Shown here: positions 49,681 through 61,034 of the stretch, one piece after another
Layout of the letters: each line of letters starts with the position of its first letter
Position numbering within the stretch: position 1 is the first letter of the stretch
Assembly (NCBI GenBank): GCA_001600455.1
Contig: BCKC01000004.1
Location: forward strand, 1,922,001 to 1,986,000
DNA length: 64,000 nucleotides
Source of the DNA: Endocalyx cinctus
Lineage: Eukaryota > Ascomycota > Sordariomycetes > Amphisphaeriales > Apiosporaceae
Reading direction: 5' to 3'
Notes under the pieces: model-generated
Seen by the model: only the letters and a program-made list of their open reading frames with translations
Told to the model about the DNA's origin: nothing
The model's database searches: none
Translations under genes and position numbers: made by a program

Positions 49681-51210
49681 ATGGGTGATGCGAGGATCAG
49701 TTATCCCGTTTATCCACCTGGCCAAATATGTCGCCGAGACTCTATCGGGCAGATGCTATGCTTTCCTTTCGACGACTCAGGCCGGGACTCGCTACGTGAT
49801 GCCCATACACACATTTACAACTGCGTCCGCAGGCTCTGCATAGCGCGTCCGGATTTCTCTGGTGTGCTGGGAATCAGTCCGGTCAGCGGCAAGACTGGGA
49901 CAGTGGTCCGAAATCACGTCGCGTCATCCCAAATCGGCCTTAATGATCTGGAAATAGAAACCGTAGATTGTAGGAAGACCTTTCTATGGTCGTACGAAGA
50001 TCTCCTCGCTAATGACTTCGCGCCTGAATGCTTCACCGATAAGGTCTTTTATAATGAGCCGATGATAAAGCAGGGTTTCGTTGATCCCATCACAAAGATA
50101 AGGACTATCTTCATCGAAGGTGGCCTCGTACTGGGCGTATACCTACACCACTGCGTCGCCGATATCCATCATATGAGCTTATTCTTACAGTGTCTTGCCG
50201 CTGTTACTCGCGGGGAAAATATTCCCGCCGACCTACCGGCAGGCAAACCCTTCATGCGATACCCGGTTCCGGTTCCGGGCCAGGCGCACAACGACTTCGC
50301 AAGATTTCGGCAGATGCTCGCCTCATGTCCCGAGTTCAAGGAGAACGAAAAACTCGACGGCCCCGTCAATTTTGACCTTCCGCCTCACGGCGTCAGGTTG
50401 AAGCGCGTGCCGAAGTTGACCTGCCACTTCGCCTTCTCGAAGGCAAGGATAGAGGAGTATAACGACGACATAGAGGCCGCGAAGTTGGAGGATCCCATAA
50501 CGAAAACGAGAGTGGTGCCGCATTCGTTCGCGTTCATCGCCGCGTTCTGCTGGTCCCACGGAGCGGCGGCGCGGGTGCGGTCGGGCTTGGATTTACGGCC
50601 GCCTCCGGACCCGGCCGCGGTCGAGCCGGACGAGCACCGGCTGATCTTCCCGGTCGACTGGCGGCATCACCGAAGCTACAACGCCGACTGGTACCGGTGG
50701 TTCGGAAACTTCGGCATGTACGTCATGGTCACGACCGACGCGAACACGCTGGACCTCGCGGGCGCCGGCGACGTGGACGCGCTCGACCAGCTGATCGTCG
50801 CCGTCCAGAAAGCCATAGACGCGGTCGACGACCGCTACATCGACGCGCGGTTCGACCTCTTGGCGGCGTGCCCGGACCCGCGGTGGATCGGGCTCAACTT
50901 CGACCCCCGGTCGCCGCGGAATATGATGTTCAACAGCTGGAGGACGGTGGGGGACGAGTTCGAATGGCAGATACCGCACGCGCAAGACCCGGACGATCCG
51001 ACCAACGATCGCGTTACCGCTCGGATCCGTCGAGGGGGTCCGTTGAGCCTAGCGTCGGGTCTGATCTTCCAGTCGCACGAGAACGACCCCGAGTTCAAGG
51101 TCCAGCTGACCATGGAAGAGGGGGCTCTGCCGCACATCTTGGATGATGAAGCCTTCATGTTTTTCGTGGAGAATCGGGACATCATTGACGTGGCTCCTGG
51201 ACTTAATTAG
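49681..51210 (+). CDS. HxxxD-type acyltransferase (BAHD-like, fungal transferase family)
   Basis: Single exon, 509 residues. It likely moves an acyl group from an acyl-CoA to a hydroxyl or amine of a small molecule, usually in secondary metabolism or detoxification. The catalytic motif HCVAD, with His157 and Asp161, sits after the strand LVLGVYLHH. The second family hallmark, DFGWG, is not present as such; FNSWRTVGDEFEW near residue 425 occupies about its place. The N-terminal half (YPVYPPGQICRRDSIGQMLCFPF) resembles fungal transferase-family proteins of this type. The 3' two-thirds is very GC-rich, unlike the AT-rich flanks. A flavin oxidoreductase lies 2.7 kb downstream on the same strand. 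No substrate can be named. Confidence 0.8.
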   Translation: MGDARISYPVYPPGQICRRDSIGQMLCFPFDDSGRDSLRDAHTHIYNCVRRLCIARPDFSGVLGISPVSGKTGTVVRNHVASSQIGLNDLEIETVDCRKTFLWSYEDLLANDFAPECFTDKVFYNEPMIKQGFVDPITKIRTIFIEGGLVLGVYLHHCVADIHHMSLFLQCLAAVTRGENIPADLPAGKPFMRYPVPVPGQAHNDFARFRQMLASCPEFKENEKLDGPVNFDLPPHGVRLKRVPKLTCHFAFSKARIEEYNDDIEAAKLEDPITKTRVVPHSFAFIAAFCWSHGAAARVRSGLDLRPPPDPAAVEPDEHRLIFPVDWRHHRSYNADWYRWFGNFGMYVMVTTDANTLDLAGAGDVDALDQLIVAVQKAIDAVDDRYIDARFDLLAACPDPRWIGLNFDPRSPRNMMFNSWRTVGDEFEWQIPHAQDPDDPTNDRVTARIRRGGPLSLASGLIFQSHENDPEFKVQLTMEEGALPHILDDEAFMFFVENRDIIDVAPGLN

Positions 51211-53770
51211 ATTTAGTTTGCACCGGAGCCGATCTCTCTCGGCTAGATGGCAGTTTCCCTTTCCCTGCTTAGCTAGGCGTTAAAAGGTTTCTAAGTTGAA
51301 AAAAAAAAAAAAAAAAAGATTTGCAATGAATTGGATATATAATAATACGTAAAATTGTATATTCTCTTTCTGTGATATTCTGAACAGTCTGTACCGTGAT
51401 TTTAACTCAGCGCAGGGCCTTGATTAACCTCTTGCCTACGAATCATTTCGTATAGCTTTCTATGATATTCTCTGAGGCTTATAATTATATGACTATTTTC
51501 TTCGTTTACTGTGGTATTACAAATCTCAACTTGATCCCCCTTTTCATGGAACTGGCACCTGGCCAATGGTTTTGAAAGCTATTCAAGGTTCACGGCTGGA
51601 ATGCATTCCGGATAATTACTCGCCTTTATCACCCGGTCATTCACAGTTTCAAAAACCACATCACACCGACATTCTTGGCCTTAAGGAGAAGTAGGTAATA
51701 TGAGCTTAACTCATTTTTTTTTTTTTTTTTTTTTTTTTGCTTACACAATTGCTAAAGGTGGTCATTGTAATTACTGATTGCGGGCCTTCATCTTAGCCTC
51801 GATGACCATCTTGATTAATATTGAAGGAGAAATTGCACGTTATATTCAACCACCTGATTTGCACATTTTTGAGAGGCGAATTACTGGATAGGAAATGATA
51901 ATTAGGATTTCCAAGAAAATTGTTTGTGAAAACTTGGCGTAATTATGATCGGATCTATCAGGAACACTTGTTATATGCTTTAAATAGTGATAACACGCTC
52001 CGGAGAGGATGACGATGGAATTTGTTCCACAATTGTGCCTAAAATCCCTACTCTTTCGAAATATATATTTTAGGAGTCGAGTTTTGCATTGGAAATACAA
52101 CCCACAACATTCGGACCCGAAGGAGACGACGCAAGAATATCTTTATCATTGTCATCATCAAACCACTAACATTTATATTGCGAGGGGGGCATAAAGGAAC
52201 ATGTGGTTAGAAGTGGCGTAAAACAAATCGACTCAGCCGCATCTGAGAGGCAAACTATACGTGATACAGGGTTCGGCGTTATCTTCCAGCGTAATACCAT
52301 GGCGCCGGGTGTTACTGTAATATGTAGGGATATTTCCGATTCCGTAAATCCGAAAGAAGCTGATAAAGCCACGACACTCGTTAATGTGGTCGACACTTCT
52401 CGTATATAATGACCACGACGTATACCTGATTCGTATTTATTATTTTCCTCTGGTGGATTCAGTCACGTTGGTGATTAATATTTCTCAGCTTCAGGGTATA
52501 TATCCCGAGCCATGTCCATTTTTGGCGAATTATGTGCCGAGACACTCCAGGTCATCATTTATTCTCCTATGTTGCAATTTAACTAGGCTTCTTTTAAGGG
52601 GGATGCCAATGCTTACATAGTAGCATAAATACCGACACACGTAATCTGGAGTCCGAAAAAAATGAAAAAAATGCATCCAGATTTTACTACTACTCTGGCC
52701 CATCCATATTTGTATGGACAGGAGTAATTTAGCCACATTATTCTCAGGAACGGGCTGGAGACTCGTGATACTAAGCCACATTCATCCTGGTGACGTATTC
52801 AAGTCAATTTTGATAAGATTTGCTTTCGGTGAGGGATCGTCTGCCTGGAAATGCTTCCATTATTAACTGCTCCATGCCTGGGTTTGTAGAAGGCGCCGTA
52901 AACACCACCATTGCATCAACGTAGCAACATAACACCATAAAAACATAACATGACGAAACTGGGAGTCTGGAGCACTAAGCTAAGGAAATAGAAATACGGT
53001 GTAATATCGTACTTAGCTCTACAGTCACGGCTGACCCAGAATCCGATTTCCAAGCAGCTTATGAGTATGAAAATGGCTTTTCTCTCGCACTCCGGCAAAT
53101 AAAACCTTGTAGTACTTTCAAACGGAAAGGTTTAGAGGATTTCTTGGCTAATTAGACCTTGTATGCGTCCGCCAAGTTGACGGAAACTAGGCAGTGTCTA
53201 AATGTAGAATGACTCTACACCGATAGACAGCTGACAAGTGTAGAATCTGAGTAGCAGGTGAGCAACAACATTTTTTGATCAGAGACCTCAGTATGGTGGT
53301 TGCTCTTTTATTAGAGTCCAGCACATCTTAACTGTCGTCTGAAGCCAGGTGAGGAGGTTGCTGACGAGAGAAGTACGCATACGAAAGGAATGCCGGATTA
53401 TCTCTGACAGTTCGGAGCTAAATCGAAAATAACGATCGAGTTACACGCAGCGAACCAAAATAGGTACACGTAGGGCTGAGTTTAGTAGTCAGATGATCAG
53501 CTTCTAATGCAATAGTTAGTCGGGGTAATACTTCGCGGTTTTTTGAGATTGGCCTAATGCAAAACCACCACTTCACGTTCTAAGTTAGTGCCTAGTTGCG
53601 GTAAAAAAAGCCACGAGCTCATGTGCCGTTATGTCTCGTACTAGGAACGGTGTTACTTTTCCTGAGTGGCTGAAATAGTTGTCAGCCTTGATTGATGGTG
53701 GCCTTGAGGCTAGTCATTGTAGGGGGTCAAAGATGAGAGGGGAGAGGAGGGTCAGAGGAATCAGGTGAGA
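51211..53770. other. Intergenic region between acyltransferase and FAD oxidoreductase
   Basis: No supportable gene. It holds an A20 tract at 51299-51318 and a T25 tract at 51714-51738. Overlapping frames on both strands at 52166-52409 are of similar length, which is typical of noncoding DNA; a decayed exon there cannot be excluded. Confidence 0.45.
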
Positions 53771-53777
53771 AATCAAG

Positions 53778-53784
53778 TATATAA
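53778..53784 (+). promoter_or_regulatory. TATA box of the FAD oxidoreductase gene
   Basis: TATATAA lies 107 bp before the chosen ATG and is followed by a C/T- and A-rich leader (53810-53890). Spacing and composition fit a TATA-driven, regulated fungal promoter. No transcript evidence is available. Confidence 0.5.
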
Positions 53785-53890
53785 TGTCTTCATGATCCAG
53801 ACTAACTTAGAGATATTTTCAACGAAGCTCCATCTTCCCCATTAATATATCAATCACTTGATACTTCGAATCTATCAACTTTATTCAACG

Positions 53891-55279
53891 ATGAAGCAGT
53901 CTCTCTTCTTGGGTAGCAGCTTAGGCTTCGCAGCCTCTGCACTTGCAGCCGGTCAATTTGACCCTGCTTCGTACGCCAAAGACGACGTCATTACTCGTGA
54001 TGTCGTAGTTGTTGGAGGTGGTGCGTCTGGCACTTACGCAGCCGTTGGCATATACGACAAGGGGAGTTCCGTTGTCCTGGTAGAGCGGAACGGAAGACTC
54101 GGTGGATCCGCCATCACCTACACTGATCCATCCACCGGAACACCCGCCACGTTCGGTGTTCAAGCATACCACAATGATAAAGTCACAAACGACTTCTTTG
54201 CTCGTCTCAACACCACCATGATCCCACCTCCTGCTGGTCCTACAGCCCTCTACTACGACTTCAAGACCGGGGCCGCGCTGCCCAACTACACTATCGGGGA
54301 TTTTGGTCCAGACTACTTAAATGAGCTTCACAAGTACCCGTACCTCGAGAACGGAATTGACTTGCCTAACCCGGTTCCTGAGGATCTTCTTCTCACCTGG
54401 CGTGAGTATACTAAGAAGTATCACGTGGAGGCCTCCGCTAGGGCCGTCTTGTCTCGCGCCGCAGCCACTGGCAGAGAGTTAGATGACTTGGCGGTTTACG
54501 TGTTCAACGACTTGTCCGACCTGATGGTGGACGAGATCAGGGGTAACACCATCGTCAACGCAAAGGGCGACAGCACGGAGCCGTTCAACAACGCTCGCGC
54601 CTTGCTGGGCGACGACGTCCTCCTTAACTCCACCGTCATCGCCGGATCTCGATCGACCAGTAAGGCCGACGGCGTGAAGCTCGTGGTGGAGACTCCGACC
54701 GGAAACAAGCTTATCGTCGCTAAGCAGCTCGTCCTGGCCATTCCTCCCGTTCTCAACAACCTGAACTCCTTCGGCCTCGACGACCGCGAGAGCGGAGTCT
54801 TCTCCAAGGTGAAGGGATACCCGTACTACCTCGGCGTGGTCAGCAACACCGGTCTCCCCACCAACGCCAGCTACAACAACCGCGGCGCCAACACCGAGTT
54901 CAACGTCCCCGATGTTCCCAGCGTGGCCAACATCAACCCGACCCCGGTCGACGGTCTTTTCTACTACTGGTACAGCGGCCTCCAGACGCTGACCCGAGCG
55001 CAGGTCCAGGCCCGCACGACCGCTACGATCAAGAGGCTCCAGAAGTCCGTCAAGGGCGCGACCGCCACGGAGCCGCAGTTCCTCGACTACGACGACCACA
55101 CCCCGTTCCACCCTTACGTCTCGGCCGACGACATCCGCGCCGGGTTCTATGCCGACGCCAACGCCCTGCAGGGATACCGAAACACCTGGTATGTCGCGGC
55201 TTTCATGGTCGTTACTTCCAGCCAGCTGTTCAACAACACGAACAACATGATCCCCAGTATCCTCGAAGCCGCTATGTAA
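53891..55279 (+). CDS. Secreted FAD-dependent oxidoreductase (amine-oxidase-like fold)
   Basis: Single exon, 462 residues. A signal peptide (MKQSLFLGSSLGFAASALAA) precedes the FAD-binding Rossmann motif VVVVGGGASGTYAA (GGGASG at 42-47), the acidic VVLVERN that closes the dinucleotide fold, and the second flavin signature GRLGGSA at 69-74. A later VLAIPPVLNNL and the C-terminal LQGYRNTWYVAAFMV fit the flavin-containing amine oxidase/NAD(P)-binding-8 group that includes beta-cyclopiazonate dehydrogenase-like proteins. Secretion and N-glycosylation sites (NTT, NYT, NST, NAS) point to a vacuolar, wall or extracellular place. The open frame extends upstream only through a TTG codon, so the ATG at 53891 is chosen. 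Codon use is strongly C-ending, suggesting high expression. Substrate unknown. Confidence 0.85.
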   Translation: MKQSLFLGSSLGFAASALAAGQFDPASYAKDDVITRDVVVVGGGASGTYAAVGIYDKGSSVVLVERNGRLGGSAITYTDPSTGTPATFGVQAYHNDKVTNDFFARLNTTMIPPPAGPTALYYDFKTGAALPNYTIGDFGPDYLNELHKYPYLENGIDLPNPVPEDLLLTWREYTKKYHVEASARAVLSRAAATGRELDDLAVYVFNDLSDLMVDEIRGNTIVNAKGDSTEPFNNARALLGDDVLLNSTVIAGSRSTSKADGVKLVVETPTGNKLIVAKQLVLAIPPVLNNLNSFGLDDRESGVFSKVKGYPYYLGVVSNTGLPTNASYNNRGANTEFNVPDVPSVANINPTPVDGLFYYWYSGLQTLTRAQVQARTTATIKRLQKSVKGATATEPQFLDYDDHTPFHPYVSADDIRAGFYADANALQGYRNTWYVAAFMVVTSSQLFNNTNNMIPSILEAAM

Positions 55280-56091
55280 AATAGGGGGGAGTTTCAACTT
55301 TTTTTTTTTCTTTTCGATATTTCTAAAGAAACCCCCTATTATTTCTTCGTCTCTGGTTTAGTCTTCCTAGTGAAGTATTGTATGAATGAATTAAATCAGT
55401 GTTACATAGATGTGGTTATCAAAAGTCGGGCAGCGGTGGAGTTGGGGTGGCATAAGCAGGTATAGATTGCATTCAGGGGTTATTATTCTTTTCTTTTCTG
55501 TATAAGTAAATTTACATTATTTTGAGTTTTTTTTCATTAAATAGAGTTGATTTTTATTTTATATGTTGATACATTCTTGTTTCATACTAAGTTATGGGCT
55601 TTCGATGATAGAAACTGCCAGGATATATATCGCTTCTCAAAGTTTTCAGCGCCTCCCACGAAGAGTCTTAGCTCTGCATCATGATTATTGCTACATTGCC
55701 GGGTGCTGATCTTCATAGAAGAAATGTAGACATCCTATCGAATAGTAGCTAGTAGTACCTAGATAGGCAACGTTAATCTTCGTGTTACTGGAGACGCAAT
55801 CTGAATGATTTCGAATGCCATTTGTTTTGGTTTTATAATCCCGGTTTATATTATTGGCGATTATGTTCGGGATCACGCCGTGTACGTTTAGGTCTCTACT
55901 TATCCCGCCATGCCGCATACATGAAATAATTATTAATACGAGTGTGGTTGTTGAATTACTGAAATTAGACTCTGTGTGGGTGTATGGTGCTGTGAATTTT
56001 GCGACCATCACGCGCCTCAGTAAACTTTTGGCTTTATTCAGTCAGCGATGGTTAAGAGGAGCTCTGCTCAAGCCTCTTTAAAGGTTCTTGG

Positions 56092-56122
<31 letters not shown>

Positions 56123-56562
56123 CAAAAACTATTCAAAAACCCTTCAAAGATTCTTCAGAGACTTATCGATAGTTAATTGGCTAAATTAATCTCATCTGTA
56201 CTTAGATGATGAAGATTGTTGAGGTCGTCACGATGACTAATAAGGGAGGAAAAGGGATGAAAGTAGGAGGTGGCGTAAAATAGGGGGCTGAGAGTGGAGA
56301 ATTTTGAGAAGTAAAAAGAAAAAATTGATAAGGAATGTGTATCGGAACGATAAGACGATAAGAAAAGTTTGGGGCAAGAATGAAGGGCATTTTTTTGGTC
56401 GGCGCTTTCATCTCTTTTCGCCGACTCCAGACAGTTGCGGTGGTTACATACAATCTTTAATGAGCTTCTTGTTTCAACACCGAATTACAATTCTCAACTT
56501 AGCCGTGTTTGAATTTAGTTTTTCCAATGTCATGATTCGTTTCGCGCAAAGCCAATATACTC
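55280..56562. other. Intergenic between FAD oxidoreductase and Tbf1-like gene
   Basis: No supportable gene. AT-rich 55480-55570 is probably the 3' flank of the oxidoreductase gene. A T29 tract lies at 56094-56122. Frames of 75-106 codons at 55691-56570 overlap in both directions and have no domain. Confidence 0.5.
56094..56122 (+). repeat. T29 homopolymer tract
   Basis: The longest T run in the window, flanked by AAGGTTCTTGGAA and TTCAAAAACTATTCAAA-type repeats. It is about 440 bp upstream of the Tbf1-like start. Confidence 0.9.
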
Positions 56563-59500
56563 ATGACTGACTTAGAAGAAGCTCTTGTAGCAGCTTTAGC
56601 TGCTGCTGGCGCTGCAATTACCGACATCCCACCTGACACTCTTACTAGTAAATATCCTCCATGATTTAATTCGATAGAAGTATTAAAGACAAGATAATGT
56701 GCTTTACATACTTTAGAGCTTGTCTTCAAGATTTATATGTACCCTAGAATGTATCGTACTAATCCTGGACTTACAGGTCTTGAAATCAAGCAAGAACCTT
56801 CGCATGACGACGATATACCCCTCCCCGAACCACCTTCAACGCACTCCCCACTCAAGAGATCGCGATCGCCTGAGGACAACGATGAGTCTAGAAATGAAAA
56901 GAGATTAAAGATTGAAGAACCAGAAATAGAGAAGGCAGGAGACGAAGGAGAAGAACGAAGGGGCGAAGAGCCGGCTGACGACATAGCTAAACTCATCCAA
57001 CAAGCTCAGGCTTCAGTCTTACAGGAGTTCCTACCACCACCACCAGATCACGATCATGATCCGATTGATCAGATACTCGAAAGTGCTGAGCCGAATCCGG
57101 AAGAGCCATTCTCAGAGGAAATTGTCACACCTAGGATCTCTCCTGAAGAAGTAGCGGATCCACCATCTGACACTTTATGGAACAATCCTCGAGATTACAC
57201 TCGCCGAAAGCACATCATACCTGCTCTTGGTAATTTAGTAGGTCTATGCGAAGCTTGGAATTCGTAATCTACATACATTTGACTAAACGGAATTCTAGGC
57301 GGTCGACATATTGGTGACATTGTCTGATCAGTCATTCGAAGACACGATGGCGGCATTGAGCAAGGATTCAGATTCAGACATTTGCAAGGAGTACGCCACA
57401 CTGAGAGGGGCGTTCTACGTACAGCGAAAGCTTCTTTCAGAAAATCCCATCCTAAGCTCTGACGAATTGAGGATTACTGGGCAATCAAAGGAGATTATCC
57501 GGGTGACGAATTTGGCTTCTGCATGCGCAAGCTTTTTTGATGCTAACGAGCCTGGTGAACTCGGGTTGGCGGAAGTCAACGAACATTTTCTCCAGATTTT
57601 CGTGCCGGAAGGCCAACCTTTACCTCGGGATGCCGCCGAGCTATATTTAGCTTTGAAAACCCAGATCTTCCTATCTACTCTCGAAGAGAAGCCAGAGACA
57701 CCGAGAGGTGATCTACTCGACGATTTATTCATCCAGGGACTTGAATTGGGCTTGAAGTTTTATCACCTAAATTTACCGTTGACGTCCGATGAGATCGAGT
57801 TTATCTCGAGCGCAAAGACGCGCAAGGAAATGCTGTTGAATGCCTCAAGTGACGTCGAACAGACTAGTACGTATTTCAATTCCCGCAATTTCAGAAGCAC
57901 CTGGTACTAATCCTTTCTCAGAGACACTCGGGACCCAATTCACCTACGAAGCTTTCTTGGATGTTCTCAGCGCATATCTAAATGATCACATAGACGAGAT
58001 CAAAAACCAAGGAACCGGAGAAGTTGAGATGAAGCAAATAGATGACCCTATAATTCCTACGGATGATGTGAACGAAAATATCGATAGCACATTCGATCTT
58101 GATGCTCTCATTGCGGAAGCCTCCCGAGCTGCCACGCAAAGCGCAATCGAACCAAGCGTTGAAGAGCCTCAAGGATTGGATGATCTTTCCGATTTCTTGA
58201 CAGCAAATATTGCTAAAGCAACTGAGAAAGCTAACGAGCCGTCTTTGGAAAGTGAGCTGCCATCAGCTATCACTGCAGCTACCGAGAGTGCTTCGAGGGC
58301 TACCATGCTAGCTTTACAGAGTATACAGCAGAATCAATACCAGCCCGCTGGTCCACCACAAATCAACGGTAAGCGTAATTTTATCGAAGGCATCGGTTAA
58401 GAGTGTTTAATTAATTTTGTTCCTAGGCCAAACACCTTCTACCACGAATCATAATAACTACCAACCACCGCAGTTACCACCGCAAGTCCATCAACAACAG
58501 CATTACCAATATCAACAGCAAGCACCTACCAATGGACAAGCGACTTATCAAGGATCTGACAGCCATCTTCCGCCTAATCAAAGCGACTCTACTCCTGCGT
58601 TGTATGAAAGAGCTCGGCAAGCCGCCGCGGCTCGTTCATCTACACATGCGCGAAGGGAAGGGTCGCATTCAACACGGCGACCGTGGAGTCACGAAGAAGA
58701 AAAGGCGCTCATGATGGGACTAGATTTAGCTAAAGGTCCTCATTGGTCACAGATTTTGACGCTATTTGGTCCCAATGGATCAATAAGTAATGTGCTTGCG
58801 GAACGCACGCAAGTTCAACTCAAAGACAAAGCGAGGAACTTAAAGCTGTTCTTCCTTAAGACTGGATCAGAGCTACCTTTCTACCTTCAATGTGTTACCG
58901 GAGAACTCAAGACACGAGCACCAACCCAAGCTGCAAGAAAAGAGGCCGAGGAGAAGGCCAGACTGAATTCAGAAGAACAGCAAGCTCATGTCAATGGTGT
59001 GCTGGCACTTGCTGGCGGACTTCAGAACAATACAGCCGCACGGTCTAGTTCTTCCAGCACCGTGCAAAGAAATGACACGCCCAATACGCTTGTGCATCAA
59101 AACTCGCAATCTGGCACACCAAGAATGCCGCAGCAACCAGTAAACCAACCTCGACCGCCTATGCCTCGTCCAGTTATACCTGCCCCTCAACCAGTCAGCT
59201 TACCTAGTATACTCTCCGCAATCCATCGTAATGCTTCTCAATCCCCAGCACCAAAACCGGAAACGCAGCCTGTGAAGCAGGAAAAACCAGATATTAACGG
59301 ACAGCCGAAACTATCTGGACAACAGCAACAACCGCAATCTCAATCTCAACCGTCTCAACAAGTACAGCAGCCCCAAGTCCAAGCCCAAGCCCAAGCTCAA
59401 GCCCAAATTCAACAGCATCATAATTTGCCACTACCACCTTCGACAGCACCACCGCAACAGCAGCAGCAGCAACAGCAACAACAACATCATCAACTTTCTA

Positions 59501-59670
59501 CAGAACCCGAAAGTATAAAAACTCAACAACCAGAGTACGAATTAAGTAGCGAAGACGCGGCGATGCTGAGTCTCAAGGCTGCCTTAGAACGTGAGCTTGC
59601 AAATGAGTCGGCGTCATGCGCTCGCACTGAAGAGACCTCAGTAAACCCCATTGCATCTATGGCTAATTAA
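56563..59670 (+). CDS. tbf1: Tbf1-type TTAGGG-repeat-binding protein (TRFH-like plus telobox Myb)
   Basis: Probable nuclear DNA-binding protein for TTAGGG-like repeats, acting at telomeres and/or promoters. Exons are 56563..56647, 56717..57237, 57299..57866, 57922..58368 and 58427..59670; introns are 55-69 bp; 954 residues. An acidic, disordered N-terminus precedes a helical region (about 190-400: [38 protein letters not shown]) like the Tbf1/TRF homology domain. The Myb domain at about 624-685 reads [21 protein letters not shown], then HWSQIL, and ends in the telobox VQLKDKARN at 670-678, followed by LKLFFLK as in fungal Tbf1. The C-terminus is rich in P and Q with a ten-Gln run. The first junction (DTLT to KLVFK) is the least certain; an extra small intron near 56730-56770 is possible. 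Confidence 0.87.
59455..59484 (+). repeat. CAG/CAA polyglutamine run inside the Tbf1-like gene
   Basis: Ten mixed CAG/CAA codons followed by His codons, within a 170-residue Q/P-rich tail that also holds Q-S and Q-A repeats (59336-59410). Such tails vary in length between isolates. Confidence 0.9.
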
Positions 59671-59955
59671 GAAGGATAAGTGTCACGGCGTTTCAGGAAA
59701 CAGGTTTGGTGGTTTTTTTTTTATCTTAGTGTTTTTTACACGAGACCCTGAATTATATTGATACCCACGATGTGAAACGAAAGTAGGAGCATTAGAGGAT
59801 CGGACAGCGTTATCCAAACAAGATACCATTTTTAAGTTTCGGATTCTTGACACTTTTTCCAGTCTTTGGAAAACAGTCCAGCATGAACTTCCTACAATTA
59901 TGAACGGTGTACTTTGCCGAGAAAGAACTTGAAACTCAATTAGATAAGTACGTAT

Positions 59956-61034
59956 CTATGAAACTTGATTTGGTATTCCAGTATTCTGCTCTGCCAGTGT
60001 GTCTGCTTTGAGTGCCGGACGGTTGGCCTGACCCGCTGTAGTCTGTCAATTGCATTAGTAACGCAGGATGACTGAAGATGAGGAGAAGTCAATGAAACTT
60101 ACGCCGCCATCTACTGGCATGATTAGACCGGTAATCCATTTGGCCTCTTTGCTGCATAGAAACAGAATTGCTTCGCGTCGTTGAGTGTCAGTAAATTGTC
60201 GTGAAAATACTCGATGAATAGATAACCTTATCTGTCTAAAACGTCAACGGAAAACTCACCGTATCCGACATCCCAGGCCGTGCCCTCCTGCTTCATGAGA
60301 TTCTGATTAATCCTCGCCTGCCTCATCTCCTCCGTCATCCCCCTGCCCCTTACCATCGGCGTATAAACCATACCGGGCGCGACGCAATTAACGCGAATAT
60401 TCTCGGTCCCATGCTGCGCCGCCATCGCCCTCGTCATCTGGATGATAGCGCCTTTTGTAGTCGGGTACAAGAGGGAAGGGTTCCCGCCTAGGAGCCCGCT
60501 TACGGAGGAGATGTTGACGATAGCGCCCCTACCGACTTTTCTCATCTCGGGAACGGCGTATCGCGTCATCAGGACCATGCTCGTCACGTTGATGCGGAAA
60601 TCCCGTTCCCACGCGTCCAGGTCGACCCGCGTCGCGTCCCCCAAAGCGCCCCCGACCCCGACCACGTTCACCAGGATGTGCACGGCGCCGAATAGGGAGA
60701 CCGTCTCGGCGACGGCGCGGGCGCATGATGACTCGTCCGTTACGTCTGCTTCGATCACGTGCGAGATGCCCCCTTCCGAGTCGATCATCTCCTTCGTTTC
60801 GGATGCCCAGTCCACGTTTAGGTCTACCAGGGCTACTTTCGCGCCTTGACGCGCTAGTAGGATGGCTGTGGCTCGGCCGTTGCCGATTTCTCCTGTATTG
60901 ATTTGAGGTGTGGTTGTCAGTGGTGGGGAACACTGGCATCGGTAGTATACTGAAGACTCACCTGACATGCGTGACCCGGCGCCGGTTACTATAGCGACCT
61001 CGCCGGTGAAATCGAAAGCTTTCGGCGGTGTCAT
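59956..61034 (-). CDS. Short-chain dehydrogenase/reductase (classical SDR)
   Basis: NAD(P)-dependent oxidoreductase. Exons are 61034..60962, 60892..60260, 60170..60103 and 60042..59956; introns 69, 89 and 60 bp; 286 residues. The Rossmann loop reads TGAGSRMSGEIGNGRA, longer than the standard TGxxxGxG by several residues. Asp48 at the end of strand two suggests NAD preference. Active-site residues are Asn126, Ser154, Tyr167 and Lys171 (ISSVSG and YPTTKGA). The usual NNAG/NNVG is NVVG here. The third exon starts after a GAAG acceptor and restores AILFLCSKEAKWITGLIMPV. The fourth supplies TTAGQANRPALKAD and the stop. It resembles fungal SDRs of the levodione/hydroxysteroid reductase kind; substrate unknown. 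It is convergent with the Tbf1-like gene, 285 bp away. Confidence 0.88.

Noticed and set aside
52166..52409. Paired open frames on both strands, considered as a decayed gene
   Set aside because: No recognisable motif; similar length on both strands is expected by chance.
54479..55297. 272-codon minus-strand open frame
   Set aside because: Antisense of the FAD oxidoreductase; V/G/R/D-rich sequence arises from C-ending codons on the other strand.
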